In this document: in pieces, positions 1 to 6,467 of the stretch | How positions within the stretch are numbered: the stretch's first letter is position 1 | Layout: each line of letters starts with the position of its first letter | Source of the DNA: JBFXAF01 sp050178915 | Lineage (GTDB): Bacteria; Pseudomonadota; Alphaproteobacteria; Rhizobiales; Rhizobiaceae | Direction: 5' to 3' | Length of the DNA stretch: 9,542 nt | Assembly: GCA_050178915.1 (NCBI GenBank) | Contig: JBFXFO010000152.1 | Span: forward strand, 1-9,542 | The notes under the pieces: model-generated | Told to the model about the DNA's origin: nothing | Database searches by the model: none | Seen by the model: only the letters and a program-made list of their open reading frames with translations | Position numbers and translations under genes: made by a program

Positions 1-1116
1 CGCGCAGACGAGGATCAGCGGGATCGACCCCATCGGCACCGTCCACGCGAATCCGGCGACGCCGAGCGCGATCCTGATCGCGCCGGTGACGATGATGACA
101 CGCTCGCGCTCGGGCCGCGCATTGGCGACGAGGATGGAGAGGACCGACCATGCGATGGACTCGGCGGCGATGACGTAGCCGGTGGTCAGCACCGAGACGC
201 CGTGCAGCGTGGTCAGGATCAGCGGGCCGTAGATCGAGAACGAGATGGTGGCGACGGAGAACGCCGCGATCATCGTCATGCCGGTGCCGACCGGGCTGCG
301 CCAATCGAACAGGCGCGAAGGGAACAGGCGCGAGGCCGGCTTGCGGGCATCGAGCAGGAAGAACAGCACCAGTCCGGCAAGGCCGAGCGCCAGCAGCAGG
401 CTGGAGCGCAGCGGCTGCACGCCGACGCCGGCCAGCGCGATCAGCATGACGCCGGCGGCAAGCACGGCGAGCGACAGCCACGGGAAGGGCGGCGGCCGTT
501 GCACGGCGACCTGCGTGGCGCGGGCACCACGCAGCACGATGAAGCTGGTGAGCGCCATGGCGACACCGCCGATGGCAAAGGTGATGAAGGCCCAGCGCCA
601 TGTCGCCGCCTCGGCGAAGATCGCTCCGATCAGCGGCCCGCAGAAGGCGGAGACGCCCCAGACGGCCGAGATGACGGCGAAGAGCTGCGGCCAGATGCGG
701 GGCGGGAACAGGCGCTCGATGGAAACATACGCAAGCGATACCAGCGCGCCACCGCCGAGCCCCTCGAGCACGCGCCCGGCGAGGAACCAGGCCATGGTCG
801 GCGCAAGCCCGCACACCAGTGCGCCGGCCGCGTAGAGCAGCGCCGCACCGACCATGTTGGTGCGCAGGCCGATGCGGATGGCGAGGCGACCAGCCGCGGC
901 GCCAGCCACGATGGAGCCGAGCTCGTAGACGGCGAGCGACCAGCCGACCAGTTCCACACCGGACAGATCGCCAACCATCGACGGCATGATGGTGGCGATC
1001 ATCGTCTCGTTGGTGGCATGCAGCAGGATGCCGAGGCTGATGAAGCAGAAGCGCGCAAGGTCGCCGCTGCGCCAGAGCGCGCGCCAGTCCATGCCGGTGC
1101 CGTCGGCGGAATTCAT
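1..1116 (-). CDS. MFS transporter, drug-efflux (DHA) type, C-terminus cut by window edge
   Basis: This is an open frame of 372 codons that continues past the left edge. Its product is a polytopic inner-membrane protein of the major facilitator superfamily. What I see: a short cytoplasmic N-terminus, then successive hydrophobic segments. Residues 76-85 (GRLAIRIGLR) match the loop 2-3 motif A. Residues 115-124 (RVLEGLGGGA) match the motif in TM4. Residues 153-165 (WGVSAFCGPLIGA), followed by WRWAF at 173-177, match the antiporter motif C and the conserved end of TM5-6 in DHA drug:H+ antiporters. From the family, proton-driven efflux of small molecules is expected, but the substrate cannot be told. 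The start at 1116 gives a normal N-terminus; ATG at 1092 is an alternative, and neither has a strong ribosome binding site. It diverges from the collagen-like lipoprotein gene. The end of the second half of the transporter is outside the window. Confidence 0.88.
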   Translation of the reverse strand, partial: MNSADGTGMDWRALWRSGDLARFCFISLGILLHATNETMIATIMPSMVGDLSGVELVGWSLAVYELGSIVAGAAAGRLAIRIGLRTNMVGAALLYAAGALVCGLAPTMAWFLAGRVLEGLGGGALVSLAYVSIERLFPPRIWPQLFAVISAVWGVSAFCGPLIGAIFAEAATWRWAFITFAIGGVAMALTSFIVLRGARATQVAVQRPPPFPWLSLAVLAAGVMLIALAGVGVQPLRSSLLLALGLAGLVLFFLLDARKPASRLFPSRLFDWRSPVGTGMTMIAAFSVATISFSIYGPLILTTLHGVSVLTTGYVIAAESIAWSVLSILVANARPERERVIIVTGAIRIALGVAGFAWTVPMGSIPLILVCA

Positions 1117-1143
1117 GGCGCGACATTCGCCGGGCGGCTGGCG

Positions 1144-1158
1144 TGGCGCAATTCGCCA
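1144..1158. promoter_or_regulatory. Possible operator: imperfect palindrome upstream of the MFS gene
   Basis: The sequence TGGCGCAATTCGCCA has 5-bp inverted arms (TGGCG/CGCCA) with a mismatch inside. It lies 28 to 42 bases upstream of the MFS start codon, in the divergent intergenic region. ATTCGCC also occurs as a direct repeat at 1125-1131 and 1151-1157. The position would suit a repressor controlling the efflux gene, but no regulator gene is visible here, and short GC-rich palindromes arise easily by chance. Confidence 0.2.
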
Positions 1159-1221
1159 GGGAGGGCGGCAGGATGCTCCACGCATCGGCAGCTTCGTTGA
1201 CTCGCGTCCGGTCGCGTGGGA

Positions 1222-1235
1222 CGTTCGGGCGAACG
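1222..1235. promoter_or_regulatory. Perfect 6-bp inverted repeat before the collagen-like gene
   Basis: CGTTCG-GG-CGAACG is a perfect inverted repeat ending 15 bases before the ATG at 1251, just ahead of the ribosome binding site GGGGAG (1241-1246). It could be an operator; the 2-base centre makes a hairpin in RNA less likely. A TTGACT at 1197-1202 could be a -35 element, but the hexamer 17 bases further on (GACGTT) is a poor -10, so I do not call a promoter. Confidence 0.3.
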
Positions 1236-1250
1236 GCGATGGGGAGCTTT

Positions 1251-1790
1251 ATGCGGAAGCTGGCGGTGCTTTTCGTGGGTGTTCTGGCGCTCGGCCTGGC
1301 CGGCTGCCAGGGTGAAAAAGGCGAGAAGGGCGACAAGGGCGATCCCGGCCCGTCGGTCGTCGGTCCGGTCGGGCCTGTTGGTCCCGCTGGCGCTCCCGGC
1401 CCCGCTGGCAAGGACGGCAAAGCCGGTGAGCCAGGCGCCGATGGCGCCGCCGGACCAAAGGGCGAAAAGGGTGATGCAGGTGCGGCCGGCGCGGCTGGAC
1501 CTGCCGGTCCCGCCGGGCCCAAGGGCGAGGCAGGCGCGAAGGGCGAGGCAGGCGCCAAGGGTGACAAGGGCGATCCCGGCGAAAAGGGCGAGAAGGGTGA
1601 CCCAGGCAACGCCGTCGGTGGCCTTGCCGTCGTGCGCTCGGCCGGCGCGGCGCAGTGCCCGGCGGACATGCAGATCGTGTCGGTGCTCTGCACCGGCGGA
1701 GCGGGTCAGACCTTCCAGCTGTCGAAGCTGGGCGAGTCCGACGTCGCCACCTGCGACGGTGGCGCCACGACAGTGATCACCTGCCAGTAG
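1251..1790 (+). CDS. Collagen-like (Gly-X-Y repeat) lipoprotein
   Basis: The predicted product is a 179-residue lipoprotein. Residues 1-18 form a signal peptide with a lipobox LAGC, so Cys19 should be lipidated. From residue 21 to 121 there are 32 Gly-X-Y triplets, broken once by GPSVV (33-37). The two ends are rich in GEK, GDK and GDP, and the centre in GPA, GAA and GAP; Lys with Asp or Glu in neighbouring triplets is how bacterial collagens stabilise a triple helix without hydroxyproline. A C-terminal domain of about 58 residues follows, with four cysteines (136, 147, 168, 178), which may cap or trimerise the helix. I infer a trimeric rod anchored to the outer membrane. The frame is open upstream to ATG 1143, but ATG 1251 is chosen because GGGGAG lies 4 bases before it and the signal peptide then begins with MRK. 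The C-terminal domain is not a family I recognise. Confidence 0.85.
   Translation: MRKLAVLFVGVLALGLAGCQGEKGEKGDKGDPGPSVVGPVGPVGPAGAPGPAGKDGKAGEPGADGAAGPKGEKGDAGAAGAAGPAGPAGPKGEAGAKGEAGAKGDKGDPGEKGEKGDPGNAVGGLAVVRSAGAAQCPADMQIVSVLCTGGAGQTFQLSKLGESDVATCDGGATTVITCQ
1521..1556 (+). repeat. Tandem 18-bp repeat (2 copies) within the collagen-like region
   Basis: AAGGGCGAGGCAGGCGCG at 1521-1538 is followed directly by the same unit with one changed base at 1539-1556. Each unit encodes K-GEA-GA, that is two Gly-X-Y triplets. It looks like a recent in-frame duplication, the usual way these repeat regions grow and shrink. Confidence 0.8.
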
Positions 1791-1811
1791 GCGATCGCGA
1801 GCGTCGAGAGA

Positions 1812-2666
1812 TCAGGCCGGGCCCGAGCGGGTGCGTGAAAGGCCCTGCGCGGCCGGCTCGTAGTTCGGATCAAGCTGCACGGCGCGGCGGTAGGAATTCG
1901 CCGCCTTCGACTTGTCGCCGCGGCGCTCGTAGACCAGACCCTGGTTGGCCCAGGCCTCGGCGTTGCGGTCGTTCAGGCGGATTGCGTTGTTGAAATCGGC
2001 GAAGGCGTTGTCTTCGTCGTTCAGCGCCAGATAGGAGATGCCGCGGCCATTGTAGGGCTCGGGCGAATCCGGCGACAGCGAGATCGCGGTCGAAAAGTCC
2101 TCGATGGCGAAGTTGTGCTGCCCCTGGCTCTGATAGATCAGGCCGCGATTGTGATAGGCGCGGCCGTCGGTCGTATCGAGCTGGATGGCGCGCTGGAAGT
2201 CGTTGAACGCGTCCTGCACGCGGCCCGCCTTGCGATAGAGTCCGCCACGGCCGATGTAGGCCGCATCGTAGTTGGCGTTGATCTGGATCGAGCGGTTGTA
2301 GTCCTTCAGCGCGTTGTTCTGATCGCCGAGGAAACGGTAGATCAGCGCGCGGTTGGCATAGGCCTGGTAGAAGGACGGGTTGAGCTGGATGGCGGTGTTG
2401 AAGTCCTCCAGCGCCTCGCGGTAACGGCCGCCGCGCCCATAGGCCGAGCCACGCACGTTGTAGGCTTCGGGGTCGCGCGGGTTGCGCTGGATCACGGCGG
2501 TGAGCGAGGAGATGTTCTCGTTCGAGCCCTGGGCGACGTCGATTGCCGCGACCTCGCCCATCGGCCCGCTCTGGCAGCCGGCCAGCGCTGCAACCGACAT
2601 CAGGATCGCGACGCTGGCGCCGCGACGCCAGGACACCGGCCGCTTCCCGACGGTCACTGCATGCAT
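1812..2666 (-). CDS. TPR-repeat lipoprotein, NlpI-like
   Basis: The product is 284 residues long. A signal peptide (basic stretch VGKRPVSWRR, hydrophobic 18-28) ends in the lipobox LAGC with Cys31 as the lipid-modified residue. Six back-to-back 34-residue tetratricopeptide repeats occupy about residues 65-268, each with the A-Y-N-R-G pattern in helix A and A-x-x-D-F/Y-x-x-A-I in helix B. They form a protein-binding solenoid, so the protein is most likely a periplasmic adaptor at the outer membrane. E. coli NlpI, of similar length and layout, scaffolds peptidoglycan hydrolases and proteases; this is an analogy and not a demonstrated orthologue. ATG 2666 is chosen over the upstream ATG 2747 because AAGGA lies 7 bases before it and because the longer version would start inside the rpsU terminator. 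It converges with the collagen-like gene with a 21-bp gap and no visible terminator between them. Confidence 0.88.
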   Translation of the reverse strand: MHAVTVGKRPVSWRRGASVAILMSVAALAGCQSGPMGEVAAIDVAQGSNENISSLTAVIQRNPRDPEAYNVRGSAYGRGGRYREALEDFNTAIQLNPSFYQAYANRALIYRFLGDQNNALKDYNRSIQINANYDAAYIGRGGLYRKAGRVQDAFNDFQRAIQLDTTDGRAYHNRGLIYQSQGQHNFAIEDFSTAISLSPDSPEPYNGRGISYLALNDEDNAFADFNNAIRLNDRNAEAWANQGLVYERRGDKSKAANSYRRAVQLDPNYEPAAQGLSRTRSGPA

Positions 2667-2715
2667 GCCGCTATCCTTCTCAGGCTCCGGGGCCAGACGC
2701 GGCCCCTCGCAGGCC

Positions 2716-2758
2716 ACGGAAACGAAAAGGCGGCGGCGATGGAGCATCGCGCCGCCTT
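2716..2758 (-). terminator. Rho-independent terminator of rpsU
   Basis: Read on the minus strand, the arms AAGGCGGCGCGAT (2746-2758) and ATCGCCGCCGCCTT (2727-2740) pair over 13 bp with one bulged base, closing a 5-base loop. A T-rich tail (TTTTCGTTTCC) follows. It lies 39 bases after the rpsU stop codon and before the TPR gene, so it should end rpsU transcription and insulate the TPR gene. Confidence 0.8.
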
Positions 2759-2796
2759 CATACCGGTATCGCCCAAATAAGGACGAAAGTTGACGA

Positions 2797-3048
2797 TCAG
2801 CGAGCCGCCGGGCGGGCCGCAGTGGGAGCCGGACGTCCGCCCGGGACCAGACCTTCGCGCTGGGCGCGCTTACGGGCCAGCTTGCGGGCGCGGCGAACGG
2901 CCTCGGCCTTCTCGCGGGCGCGCTTCTCGGATGGCTTCTCGTAGTGCCCGCGCATCTTCATCTCGCGGAAAATGCCTTCGCGCTGCATCTTCTTCTTGAG
3001 CGCGCGGAGCGCCTGATCGACGTTGTTGTCGCGGACGAGTACCTGCAC
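2797..3048 (-). CDS. rpsU: 30S ribosomal protein bS21
   Basis: The product has 83 residues and is a small, very basic protein of the 30S subunit platform, near the 3' end of 16S rRNA, that aids initiation on natural mRNAs. The N-terminus MQVLVRDNNVDQALRALKKK and the following REGIFREMKMRGHYEKPSEKR are characteristic of alphaproteobacterial bS21. A Lys/Arg-rich helix runs to about residue 66, followed by a Pro/Ala/Arg tail (69-83) beyond the usual core. The start is GTG at 3048: the family begins exactly there, and AGGA lies 6 bases upstream. An ATG 25 codons upstream (3123) is in frame but would add residues foreign to the family and override the candidate promoter. It has its own terminator downstream. 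Confidence 0.95.
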   Translation of the reverse strand: MQVLVRDNNVDQALRALKKKMQREGIFREMKMRGHYEKPSEKRAREKAEAVRRARKLARKRAQREGLVPGGRPAPTAARPAAR

Positions 3049-3066
3049 GAGCGATCCTGTAGATTC

Positions 3067-3095
3067 GATATAGAGACGGGCTGCTGCGGCCACAA
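3067..3095 (-). promoter_or_regulatory. Candidate sigma-70 promoter of rpsU
   Basis: On the minus strand, TTGTGG (3090-3095) and TATATC (3067-3072) are separated by exactly 17 bases. Transcription would begin about 7 bases further on, giving a leader of only about 12 to 15 bases that contains the AGGA ribosome binding site. The -35 fits the consensus only partly, while the AT-rich -10 stands out from its GC-rich surroundings. Confidence 0.45.
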
Positions 3096-3196
3096 ATAGC
3101 GCGCCTCCGCGATGGCTCGCCACCGCGAATTGGCGCGGCTCTTAGCAGAACTGGGCATGGATGTCCACAGCCGCCGTCCGAAATCCGGCGCAAACG

Positions 3197-3592
3197 CTAG
3201 TTTGGGCTGGCATCCGCACCCGGCAGCAGTTCGAATGCGCCATAGAACTCGCCATAGTCGCAGGTCAGTTCCTCACCGGCGGCGACGTCGCGCAGCGCAA
3301 CGCCGCCGACAGCGGCCGAGAAATCGGTGTTGGGCGTGGCCGAATGGTTCATGAAGCGGCCATTGTCGAAATCGTAGACGATGTGGCCCGGGTAGTCGGC
3401 GCTCGGATAGGCGTAGCGGTCGAGCAGGTCCTTCAGCACCGGCGTGGCCGCGCGATAGGTTTCGAGCGGGATCAGCCGGTCGAGCGACGGTTCAAGCCGC
3501 CAGATCGGCGTGCCCCTGGCGATCGGCTCGGCGGCGAACACCCCGACGCCCTCGATCGCGCTCTGCGCCACGTAAGTCCGCACCAGCAGCAT
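3197..3592 (-). CDS. SET-domain protein (putative protein-lysine methyltransferase)
   Basis: The product has 131 residues and is almost only a SET domain, the S-adenosylmethionine-dependent fold that methylates lysine side chains. What I see: the N-terminal motif around residues 11-19 (SAIEGVGVF, the G-x-G-V-F signature), the AdoMet-binding motif RFMNHSATPN (79-88; the family usually has NHSCxPN, here with Ala for Cys), and GEELTCDYGE (106-115), whose Tyr113 is the catalytic-tyrosine position. There is no pre-SET, and no cysteine-rich post-SET. ATG 3592 is chosen because it places the SET fold at the N-terminus and GGAG lies 9 bases upstream; an ATG at 3814 is in frame but falls inside the hsp70 gene. 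The target is unknown. It sits upstream of rpsU on the same strand and diverges from the Hsp70 gene. Confidence 0.85.
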   Translation of the reverse strand: MLLVRTYVAQSAIEGVGVFAAEPIARGTPIWRLEPSLDRLIPLETYRAATPVLKDLLDRYAYPSADYPGHIVYDFDNGRFMNHSATPNTDFSAAVGGVALRDVAAGEELTCDYGEFYGAFELLPGADASPN

Positions 3593-3756
3593 GCGACTGT
3601 CTCCGCTTCGACCGAGCCAGCGATGTGGCAAAGCGGCGCGAAACTCAAGCGGTCGCACGGCGCGATGCACATGTCTTGCTGTCGTAACGGCATCGGTGTG
3701 GCGGGAAGCACGCAGGCTCTGGAAATGTGTCTGAGCGGATCGACAATGGGGGCGCG

Positions 3757-5058
3757 ATGACGTATCCGGCCCGTCCTTTCGCGGACAGGCCGGGCTTTCC
3801 CATGCACCCCACATTTGGCGGCATCGACTTCGGCACGTCCAACTCCACCGTCGGGATCGTGCGCGACGGAGCGGCGCAGCTGGTGCCGCTGGAGGGCGAA
3901 CACGTCACGCTGCCGAGCGCCATCTTCTACAATTTCGAGGACGACCGCACCTATTTCGGGCGGCGCGCGATCGAGGACTACACGCTCAACTCGGAAGGGC
4001 GGCTGCTGCGGGCGCTGAAAAGCGTGCTCGGCACAGCGCTGATCCATGAGAAGACGCGCGTCAAGGCGCGGCAACTGGCGTTTTCCGACATCGTCGGCTC
4101 GTTCCTTGCGCACCTCAAGGGCAAGCTCGACGCCGCCAATGACGGCAGGACCGACAGCGTCGTGCTGGGGCGGCCGGTGCACTTCGTCGACGAGGACCCG
4201 GCAGCCGACCGGGCGGCGCAGGACGAGCTCGAAAAGGCCGCCCGGGCGCAGGGGTTCCGCCACATCGCCTTCCAGTTCGAGCCGATCGCGGCAGCGCTCG
4301 ACTACGAACAGAGCGTCGGCCAGGAGGAGATCGCGCTGATCGCGGACATCGGTGGCGGCACCTCCGACTTCTCCGTGGTGCGGGTGTCGCCGCAGGCGCG
4401 CAAGCGCGCCGACCGGCAGGGCGATGTGCTGGCCAACAGCGGCGTGCATATCGGCGGCACGGATTTCGACAAGCTGCTGTCGATGGCGGTGGTCATGCCG
4501 CATCTCGGCTTCGGCACGCCGACCGCCGATGGCAAGCGCAATTTGCCGGTCAGCTACTTCTTCGACCTTGCCACCTGGCAGCGCATCAACCTGCTCTACG
4601 CCAACAAGGCGAGTTCGGATCTGCGCCAGATCATGCGCGAGGCGGCCCGTCCCGAACTGGTCGAGCGGATGATCGACATCGTCACGCACCGGCAGGGACA
4701 CGCGCTGGCCGGGCGGGTGGAACGGGCCAAGATCGCGCTGACGGCGGAACAACAGACCGCGATCGAACTGCCGCTGGCGGCGGAAAAGCTCGCTGTCGAA
4801 GCGACGGCCGGCGATCTCGATCGGGCCATCCTGGAGGCGGCGGGGCGCGTGGGCGCGACGGCAGCCGCCACGATCCGCGCTGCGGGGCTGACGCCCGAAC
4901 GCATCGATACGCTCTTCCTGACCGGTGGGTCCACCATGATCCCGCTGGTGCGCGACAGCCTGACCGGCCTGATGCCGAACGCACGCATCGTGAAGGGCGA
5001 CGTGTTCGGCAGCGTCGGGCTCGGACTGGCGCTGGACGCGGCGCGGAAGTTCGGGTGA
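3757..5058 (+). CDS. YegD-like Hsp70-family ATPase
   Basis: The product has 433 residues with an actin/Hsp70 ATPase fold. Phosphate-1 motif: GIDFGTSNSTVGIV (22-35). Connect-1 region: FEPIAAALDYE (174-184). Phosphate-2 motif: ADIGGGTSDFS (196-206). Adenosine motif: LFLTGGS (386-392). The closest family I know is E. coli YegD, a cytoplasmic putative chaperone of about 450 residues; shared features include GRPVHF, GGTDFD and the final FGSVGLGLA. The chain ends soon after the ATPase domain, so the DnaK peptide-binding beta-domain and lid are missing, as in YegD. It may therefore act by a non-canonical mechanism; no substrate is known. ATG 3757 has GGGGG 4 bases upstream. A GTG at 3727 and an ATG at 3802, which begins nearer the conserved core, are alternatives. 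It diverges from the SET gene. Confidence 0.9.
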   Translation: MTYPARPFADRPGFPMHPTFGGIDFGTSNSTVGIVRDGAAQLVPLEGEHVTLPSAIFYNFEDDRTYFGRRAIEDYTLNSEGRLLRALKSVLGTALIHEKTRVKARQLAFSDIVGSFLAHLKGKLDAANDGRTDSVVLGRPVHFVDEDPAADRAAQDELEKAARAQGFRHIAFQFEPIAAALDYEQSVGQEEIALIADIGGGTSDFSVVRVSPQARKRADRQGDVLANSGVHIGGTDFDKLLSMAVVMPHLGFGTPTADGKRNLPVSYFFDLATWQRINLLYANKASSDLRQIMREAARPELVERMIDIVTHRQGHALAGRVERAKIALTAEQQTAIELPLAAEKLAVEATAGDLDRAILEAAGRVGATAAATIRAAGLTPERIDTLFLTGGSTMIPLVRDSLTGLMPNARIVKGDVFGSVGLGLALDAARKFG

Positions 5059-5103
5059 CGCCCCGGCAATCCTGAGTGCGTCCGGCAGCCACGGCGCAAA
5101 GCG

Positions 5104-5132
5104 GCAAGGGTCGTCGCAATCAGCGCAAGGGT
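5104..5132 (+). repeat. Direct repeat GCAAGGGT, 21 bp apart, upstream of soxB
   Basis: GCAAGGGT occurs at 5104-5111 and 5125-5132, start to start 21 bases, or two helical turns. This is about 80 to 110 bases before the soxB start, where an activator site would be expected. I find no convincing -35/-10 pair in the 155-bp gap after the Hsp70 gene, nor a terminator for that gene. The repeat is short and may be coincidental. Confidence 0.25.
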
Positions 5133-5213
5133 GGCAGGCCGTTTTGGGTAGTGCTACACGTCGCCGTCCGGCAATCAACGTCGGGCAGCGGCATCCCAAA
5201 GCGACGAGGAACC

Positions 5214-6467
5214 ATGCGCAAATTCTCGGTGTTTGCGATCGCGCGCGAAGCCATGCGCGGCCACAAGGGGTGGGGGCAGCAGTGGTCTTCGCCGGAGCCG
5301 CGCAAGGAGTACGACGTCATCGTCGTCGGCGCCGGCGGCCATGGGCTGGCAACCGCCTACTATCTGGCGAAGGTGCACGGCATCACCAATGTGGCGGTGC
5401 TCGAAAAGGGCTGGCTCGGCGGCGGCAACACCGGCCGCAACACCACCATCATCCGCTCCAACTATCTCTATGACGAGAGCGCCGGCATCTACGACCATGC
5501 CGTGAAGCTGTGGGACGGACTCAGCCAGGACCTCAACTACAACGTCATGTATTCGGCGCGCGGCGTGATGATGCTGGCGCACAATGTTCACGACATCCAG
5601 GTGCTGAAGCGGCATGTGCATGCCAACCGCCTGAACGGCATCGACAATGAATGGCTGACGCCGGAGCAGGCAAAGGCGTTCTGCCCGCCGCTCAACACCT
5701 CGCCGGACGCGCGTTATCCGGTCGTCGGCGCGACCCTGCAGCGGCGCGGCGGCACCGCCCGCCACGATGCGGTGGCCTGGGGCTATGCACGCGCGGCGTC
5801 GGATCGCGGCGTCCACATCATCCAGAACTGCGAGGTCACCGGCATCAAGCGCGCGCCGGACGGGCGCGTCACCGGTGTCGAGACCTCGCGCGGCTTCATC
5901 GGCGCCAAGAAGATCGGCGTCGTGGCGGCCGGACATTCGTCGGTGCTGATGCAGATGGCGGACGTGCGCATGCCGCTCGAAAGCTATCCGCTGCAGGCGC
6001 TGGTGTCGGAGCCGGTGAAGCCGGTGTTCCCCTGCGTGGTGATGTCGAACACCGTGCACGCCTACATCTCGCAGTCGGACAAGGGCGAGCTGGTGATCGG
6101 GGCTGGCACCGACCAGTACGTTTCCTATTCGCAGACCGGCGGGCTGCACATTCTCGAGCATACGCTGGAAGCCATCGTGGAGATGTTCCCGATGTTCTCG
6201 CGCATGAAGATGCTGCGCTCGTGGGGCGGCATCGTCGACGTGACGCCCGACCGCTCGCCGATCCTGGCGAAGACGCCGGTGCCGGGGCTCTACGTCAATT
6301 GCGGCTGGGGCACGGGCGGGTTCAAGGCGACGCCCGGCTCGGGCCACGTCTTCGCGCACACCATCGCCAATGACGACCCGCATCCGATCAACGCGCCGTT
6401 CACGATCGAGCGCTTCCGCAGCGGGCGGCTGATCGACGAGGCGGCGGCCGCGGCGGTGGCCCACTGA
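5214..6467 (+). CDS. soxB: Sarcosine oxidase beta subunit
   Basis: The product has 417 residues, the usual length of the beta subunit of heterotetrameric sarcosine oxidase. This subunit oxidises sarcosine (N-methylglycine) with non-covalent FAD at the active site and carries a covalent FMN that hands electrons to oxygen. What I see: an N-terminal lead RKFSVFAIAREA typical of SoxB; a dinucleotide-binding motif VVGAGGHGLATAYYL (37-51); GNTGRNTTIIRSNY (71-84); GGTARHDAVAW (179-189), whose His184 is at the position where I expect the FMN-linked histidine of the family; and a C-terminal GWGTGGFKATPGSG, the second FAD contact. The start ATG 5214 has GAGGA 3 bases upstream; the frame is open to 5076 but that extension is not family-like. 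The stop codon overlaps the next start (TGATG). First gene of the operon. Confidence 0.96.
   Translation: MRKFSVFAIAREAMRGHKGWGQQWSSPEPRKEYDVIVVGAGGHGLATAYYLAKVHGITNVAVLEKGWLGGGNTGRNTTIIRSNYLYDESAGIYDHAVKLWDGLSQDLNYNVMYSARGVMMLAHNVHDIQVLKRHVHANRLNGIDNEWLTPEQAKAFCPPLNTSPDARYPVVGATLQRRGGTARHDAVAWGYARAASDRGVHIIQNCEVTGIKRAPDGRVTGVETSRGFIGAKKIGVVAAGHSSVLMQMADVRMPLESYPLQALVSEPVKPVFPCVVMSNTVHAYISQSDKGELVIGAGTDQYVSYSQTGGLHILEHTLEAIVEMFPMFSRMKMLRSWGGIVDVTPDRSPILAKTPVPGLYVNCGWGTGGFKATPGSGHVFAHTIANDDPHPINAPFTIERFRSGRLIDEAAAAAVAH

Noticed and set aside
202..1200. 332-codon open frame on the plus strand
   Set aside because: It is antisense to the MFS transporter; the product is an extremely charged Arg/Asp/Gly/Gln-rich sequence, a GC artefact.
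1791..1811. Bidirectional terminator between the convergent lipoprotein genes
   Set aside because: Only the small palindrome GCGATCGC is present in the 21-bp gap, with no T-tract on either side.
3126..3196. Possible terminator after the SET gene (short CGCCG/CGGCG arms)
   Set aside because: The arms are only 5 bp and no T-tract follows on the minus strand.
3472..5199. 575-codon open frame on the minus strand
   Set aside because: It lies antisense to the YegD-like gene, whose motifs are clear. Its translation is Arg/His/Asp-rich without domains, typical of the mirror frame of a GC-rich gene.
5175..6464. 429-codon open frame on the minus strand
   Set aside because: It is antisense to soxB, and the His/Arg/Asp-rich product has no recognisable fold.
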